Shown in pieces: positions 59,608 to 64,000 of a stretch of 64,000 bases of DNA. Source of the stretch: Cercis canadensis (Eukaryota; Streptophyta; Magnoliopsida; Fabales; Fabaceae); assembly GCA_003255065.1 (NCBI GenBank), contig QAOA01004753.1, positions 765,321-829,320 of the forward strand, written 5' to 3'. The notes under the pieces were generated by a model. That model was given only the letters and a program-made list of their open reading frames with translations. It was not told the origin of the DNA and made no database searches. The number at the start of each line of letters is the position of its first letter. The stretch's first letter is position 1. The position numbers and the translations under genes are program-made.

Positions 59608-61025
59608 ATGGCTGGTAAGCTGGAAACTGATATACCCATGAAGGCTCCTGCTGAGAAGGTTTATGAAATTTTCTGCAGCAGGACACACCATATTGCCAAT
59701 ATCTGCCCTGAAATTATTCAGAGTGTTAATATACTTGAAGGTGAATGGGGCACTGAAGGCTCCATCATCGTCTGGAAATATGTTGTTAGTAAGGGAACTT
59801 CGACTCTAATTTGTTGCTAGCAAAGTCAATTGTGATTTATATTTGATACTCTAATTAATATGTTTTGAAGGCATTACAGTACTTGCTATCCTTTCTTGTA
59901 TGGATAAGTCTTTAAGATCATATTTGTTCTTAATCTGTTTCAGATTTTAGTGTACATTTGTCCTTTTCTGACAAATTAACAATAGACATAGTGGGGCTTC
60001 CTATAGTTTTGGGAAACTTCTTAAAGAACCTCTTCTTGCAGGGATTCAATCAAGTATTATTCTATGTTATAACATAACAGCAGAATCCAGATGAATGGAT
60101 CGTTTCATGTGAATTTCCGTAATTTTATTTCATTACAGCTTTTCTGCCACATGACACTTTCAGAAAGTTATGAGCAACTGAAAATTGTAGGAAATTGTTT
60201 TATTCTATACATTAACGTTTCTTGCGCAGCTAGCTCTACCATTTCCATACGAATACTCGAGTTTGGTGTTCGATACTTTCATCTTGTCATGTCTTTTCTG
60301 CCATTTGACACTGTCATAATGTTTTCAGCAATTAAAAGTTCACTCTTCGCATCGATTTTTCTTTTGTATAACAATAATCTATACAGTTCTGCTGCTTATT
60401 ATATGCCACTATATATTACACTAGTTCCTACAAGCAAAATTAGTAGTATCTGAGATTCTAAGATCACTTTCTATACGACTCAAATTTTCTTATACTACCT
60501 CACACTAGTTGAAATGGCAGACATTTTTCTTTTTATTTTCCCCTAATTGGGTCAGGAAAATGGGTTGATGAGACTGAAATCTGCTGATTTCCCAATGCTT
60601 GACGTCGTAATATATACTTTAGACTAAAGTAGTTATTGATTAGGTTTAATTAATGACCACTCTGATTAAAAAAAAAAAAAAAAAAACATCAGTTTGCTTG
60701 CTGCTTCTTGGGTTGATGCTCTTTAGATTAAAGTAATTAATAGTTTGTTTTGTGGAAACCTAATGTAGATGGGAAACCTAATGTAGCCAAAGAGGTGGTC
60801 GAAACCATAGACAAAGACAACAATTCAATCACTTTCAAAGTGTTAGAGGGAGATCTTCTTCAGCTCTACAAGAGCATCAAGTTCATAGTTCAAGTTAGTC
60901 CAAGCGTGCTGCATTGGACCGTGACATACGAGAAGCGACATGACCATATTTCTGACCCCCACTCAATTGTACAACTGGGAACTGTTATGGTCAAAAGCAT
61001 TGATGCTCACCTCATCCAAGGATAG
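59608..61025 (+). CDS. MLP-8, major latex protein-like
   Basis: Exons 59608-59788 and 60769-61025 with a 980-bp phase-1 intron (A|GTAAGG, TGTAG|AT) give 145 residues. The start MAGKLETDIPMKAP is used; an upstream in-frame ATG adds only five residues. Family features: APAEKVYEIF, ILEGEWGTEGSIIVWKY loop, C-terminal VMVKSIDAHLIQ. Two oddities: exon 2 lacks four residues relative to MLP-7 (SPSVLHW against TPKDKGSVVHW), and the acceptor region is a tandem duplication of GAAACCTAATGTAG, so two possible AG acceptors lie 18 bp apart. The first-position base at the junction gives Asn in place of the usual Asp. It appears functional. AATAAA near 61116. Confidence 0.88.
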
Positions 61026-62514
61026 AAATATATAACGGCTCAGTCCTAGGCTACTATGATACTATCAAGTGTATGACATATATAGATTAGCTCTCTTCTT
61101 AACTTAAGCTTTTGGAATAAATTTGTTCTTGATATAATATTAGAGCTTTTTTTAATCATTCTTGCATCTATTCCTAACAACTTAAACTTTTAGAAAAATT
61201 GGTTCTTTGACTTATATATATATATAGAGAGAGAGAGACAGAGTTAAATTCAAATAATATTTTAATTAAAAATGAGTAGAGNTTATTATAAAAAAAATGA
61301 GTAGAGATCAACCTCCACAGGATATAAGACTTGAACATTTACATCTTTTAATAATTTTTTTGAGAGACGAATTTAACTTTTCCAACTGTTAAATCATGTT
61401 ATATTCTTCTGTTGATCATGATGTCAAATTTTATGGAAATCAAAAGTTCTTAAGTGCCTAATCTAATTGAGGACATTTCGTTATATTTTTAAGATTTTGC
61501 TATCTGTTAAAATTAGATAATCTAATGGAATACTAATCAATTATCAAATTTTATGAAATTTTATGAACATTATCTACATGATGAAAAATTTTAATTCAAC
61601 AATTAAATCTATAAAATTTATTTTTCACAAAAAGTTATTCAAGAATGTAAGTGTAACAAGTCTTACAGTCAATGTAAGTTAATCCATGCTCTTATAAAAT
61701 ACATATTTATAAATATATTTTTCCCAATATATATCAATATTTTATTATAAAATATGCCTTTCCCTTAGTATACTTTTTTATAAATAAACAAATGTCATGG
61801 TCTTGTTTCATTTTCCCGTAAAACTTAAGCAGGATAGAATTTAAATGTAAGATTATGAATGTATAGAACTGACTTTAACATACTCATAAACCATATTACG
61901 AAAGCCATCTGAGATCTGAGCATAGTCATCGGTGCTACTGCTCATATATAGATGATAGAATAAAATAAAAACCCAAAAAGGAAAACATAAAACCATTGAC
62001 ATGATTTAGCCTAAATCTTGAATAAGTTCTTTTTTATAGATTCTGGAATAAGTTCTATTTTTTGGTAATGATTCTGGAATAAGTTCCTAACTGTTTTATT
62101 TCTATCTTTTATGTCCTCATTCTCTTATGTTAATTCCCACTGGGCTGCATGAAGCATTGTGTATGAATGTGTATCGAATTGTTTTGGCAAAGGTCCATGT
62201 CCACTTAATGCAGCATAAATGTATACCTTAGTCACAGCTCAACTTATGATATTATCTTCAATAATTTAAGCCCATCTCAGCAGAGCCTTGTTGAGATCTT
62301 GGCCCAGTGTAGGATCTAATTTTAATTTAATTCAATACGTCATTTTATGAAAATATTGGGATCACATTGTATTTCTTAAAACCAGTTCGTCAGGTAGAGT
62401 TAAACACACTATAGATCATTAAATGGCCTTCTTTCAAAATCCAACCTCCCAGAAAGAAGCAATCCACCGATGCAGATGTTTATTAATGTACATTATAGAC
62501 CTGGCCTTGAGAAA
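61026..62514. other. Spacer downstream of MLP-8
   Basis: No gene is seen. It contains a (TA)n(GA)n tract near 61216-61238 and a single N at 61282 between two copies of ATGAGTAGAG. Confidence 0.6.
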
Positions 62515-62905
62515 TACATGGTCAGACAAATTAATAATGGTACGGATAATATTTGGCTTCCTACGTGATAGGTACGCTACGGTGCCTTGTTTGGGATAAT
62601 ACCACGAGAGACTTAATCTCGTTAATCCAGGAGCTCCCACAGCAAATTTGTCTTTTATTCATTTTCTGTCTTCATTCTGGACTGGTGCTCATCAAAGATG
62701 GAGACTTGAGTCTTGACTTAGCAGGTGGTTGCTTTCAGAGACCCAAAAATCTTAGATTTTAACGAAACATAGATGAACTCTAGCCATGTTCATCGGCGTT
62801 GCTTGTATTCTTCCCCTGGTCAACGAGCTTTTGCCTAAATGGCAAAGAATTGATGATGAAAGCTATTTTATTTTATTCAAATTGAATCACTCTCTCTATT
62901 TATTT
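62515..62905. repeat. Segmental duplication copy 2 (empty site)
   Basis: Matches 57891-58227 and the sequence beyond the MITE at 58845-58875, but without the MITE. An antisense open frame across it is not supported as a gene. Confidence 0.85.
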
Positions 62906-62940
62906 TAATGGAGGATGATTCTCGCGGTTTGTGGTCCTTG

Positions 62941-63021
62941 TTGCAGCTGGCAATTGAGGTGAGCCAAGACATTGATGCTCACCTTACTGAAGACCAGAAA
63001 GAGACTAGGGTTATGCCCTAA
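62941..63021 (+). pseudogene. Orphan C-terminal piece of an MLP gene
   Basis: The frame reads LQLAIEVSQDIDAHLTEDQK and runs to a stop at 63019-63021; the IDAHLT segment is the last helix of an MLP (compare MLP-6/7). No exon 1, intron or earlier part of exon 2 is present upstream, where duplicated non-coding sequence lies instead. An AATAAA at 63040 is consistent with a real former 3' end. Confidence 0.8.
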
Positions 63022-63887
63022 GCTGCTATGTTTATGTCAAATAAAAGCTGACATTGCTCTTGCACACCTATGTAAATGATATTTGTATACATTGAATAAA
63101 TCAAATACATGACATGGCCTGGGATGCTTCTGCTCCACTTGCTCTGGGGTTGCAATAAAAGCTCACATGCTATGCTACGCTTCTGTTCTCATATGTTTAG
63201 TTATATATGGCCTATGGGTTTGAAAACCATGTAAGGGGTTTCCCGGCAAATTGACTAAATAAATACAAAAAAAAAATGCATAAATAGGTTACTGTTTAAA
63301 GTATTTACCAAAATTGTTCAGTATAACTGTTACCAGATAAATCAATACACACTAAATTAATTACAGTGTTTCTATTAAAAAACGCTAAAATGAATAAGTG
63401 TATTCTTGCAAGAAGTGTNCAATTGAGGTGAGCCAAGACATTGATGCTCACCTTACTGAAGACCAGAAATAGACTAGGGTTATGCCCTGAGCTGCTATGT
63501 TTATGTCAAATAAAAGCTGACATTGCTCTTGCACACCTATGTAAATGATATTTGTATACATTGAATAAATCAAATACATGACATGACCTGGGATGCTTCT
63601 GCTCCACTTGCTCTGGGGTTGCAATAAAAGCTCACATGCTATGCTACGCTTCTGTTCTGATATGTTTAGTTATATATGGCCTATGGGTTTGAAAACCATG
63701 GAAGGGGTTTCCCGGCAAATTGACTAAATAAATACAAAAAAAAAATGCATAAATAGGTTATTGTTTAAAGTATTTACCAAAATTGGTCAGTATAACTGTT
63801 ACCAGATAAATCAATACACACTAAATTAATTACAGTGTTTCTATTAAAAAATGCTAAAATGAATAAGTGTATTCTTGCAAGAAGTGT
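62951..63887. repeat. 468-bp direct duplication around single N at 63419
   Basis: 62951-63418 and 63420-63887 are near-identical 468-bp copies meeting at one N. The second copy repeats the orphan MLP C-terminal piece (63420-63470, with an earlier stop by one base change). It is probably unmerged contig overlap or two haplotypes, so the second piece should not be counted as another gene. Confidence 0.9.
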
Positions 63888-64000
63888 TTTTTTTTTTTTT
63901 TAAAATAGCAAGTGCAATAAGAAAGGCTGAAATATTAAAGCAGTTTAAATAAGAAATGCTAAAATAGTAACAACGTAATGCTGAAATCTTAAATAAAAAA
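63888..64000. other. AT-rich end of window
   Basis: Poly(T) tract then AT-rich sequence; no gene is recognised. Confidence 0.7.

Noticed and set aside
60091-60453. 120-codon open frame within the MLP-8 intron
   Set aside because: It lies wholly in the intron, has no recognised domain, and the equivalent intron of MLP-7 does not keep it; the frame is likely chance.
1-64000. CRISPR array, bacterial operon or phage features
   Set aside because: Intron-containing genes, plant protein families and plant retroelements show this is eukaryotic nuclear DNA; no regular spaced repeats were seen.

Overview
This looks like nuclear DNA of a eudicot plant. The main evidence is a tandem cluster of two-exon major latex protein (MLP, Bet v 1 superfamily) genes, an ankyrin-PGG membrane protein gene with plant-type GT..AG introns, AT-rich spacers, plant Ty1/copia and Ty3/gypsy (Athila-like) fossils with the usual initiator-Met and Asp tRNA primer sites, and several MITEs. 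The species cannot be told from the sequence. The assembly is draft quality: many single N characters sit between two near-identical direct repeats, as expected when overlapping contig ends are joined without being merged.

Layout. 1-25.3 kb is almost entirely transposon debris: a small internally deleted Copia element (0.96-2.47 kb, minus), an Athila-like fossil (3.66 to about 7.4 kb, plus) that meets a second, longer Athila-like fossil (about 7.4-15.87 kb, minus) tail to tail, a Copia 3' fragment into which the second one appears inserted (15.87-16.35 kb), a 5' Copia fossil (17.35-20.26 kb), and a long inverted repeat (20.77-22.83 kb) that holds an Athila-like LTR piece in its loop and a MITE in one arm.

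25.4-63.9 kb is the gene region. MLP-1 lies at 25.4 kb. A 610-residue ankyrin-PGG gene lies at 30.0-33.0 kb. A second Copia copy (34.0-35.6 kb) is bounded by N on both sides. The rest is a tandem MLP array: a pseudogene split from its promoter by nested LTRs (35.7-39.1 kb), MLP-2 (39.8 kb), MLP-3 with a 2-bp deletion (43.2 kb), a duplicated exon-1 pseudogene (46.4 kb), MLP-5 (47.3 kb), MLP-6 with one nonsense codon (53.4 kb), MLP-7 (55.9 kb), MLP-8 (59.6 kb) and an orphan C-terminal piece (62.9 kb). Intact-looking genes are MLP-1, -2, -5, -7, -8 and the ankyrin gene.

The MLP genes share one plan: exon 1 of about 60 codons, a phase-1 intron at the same codon, and exon 2 of about 85-100 codons. 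They fall into sequence subgroups (MLP-2/3 and the 38.7 kb pseudogene; MLP-5 and the 46.4 kb pseudogene; MLP-6/7/8 and the 62.9 kb fragment), which shows repeated local duplication. No completely new system is apparent. The most interesting points are the birth-and-death history of the MLP array (a possible rescuing splice donor, a duplicated splice acceptor, a MITE with a paralogous empty site, a promoter severed by nested LTRs) and the long inverted repeat.
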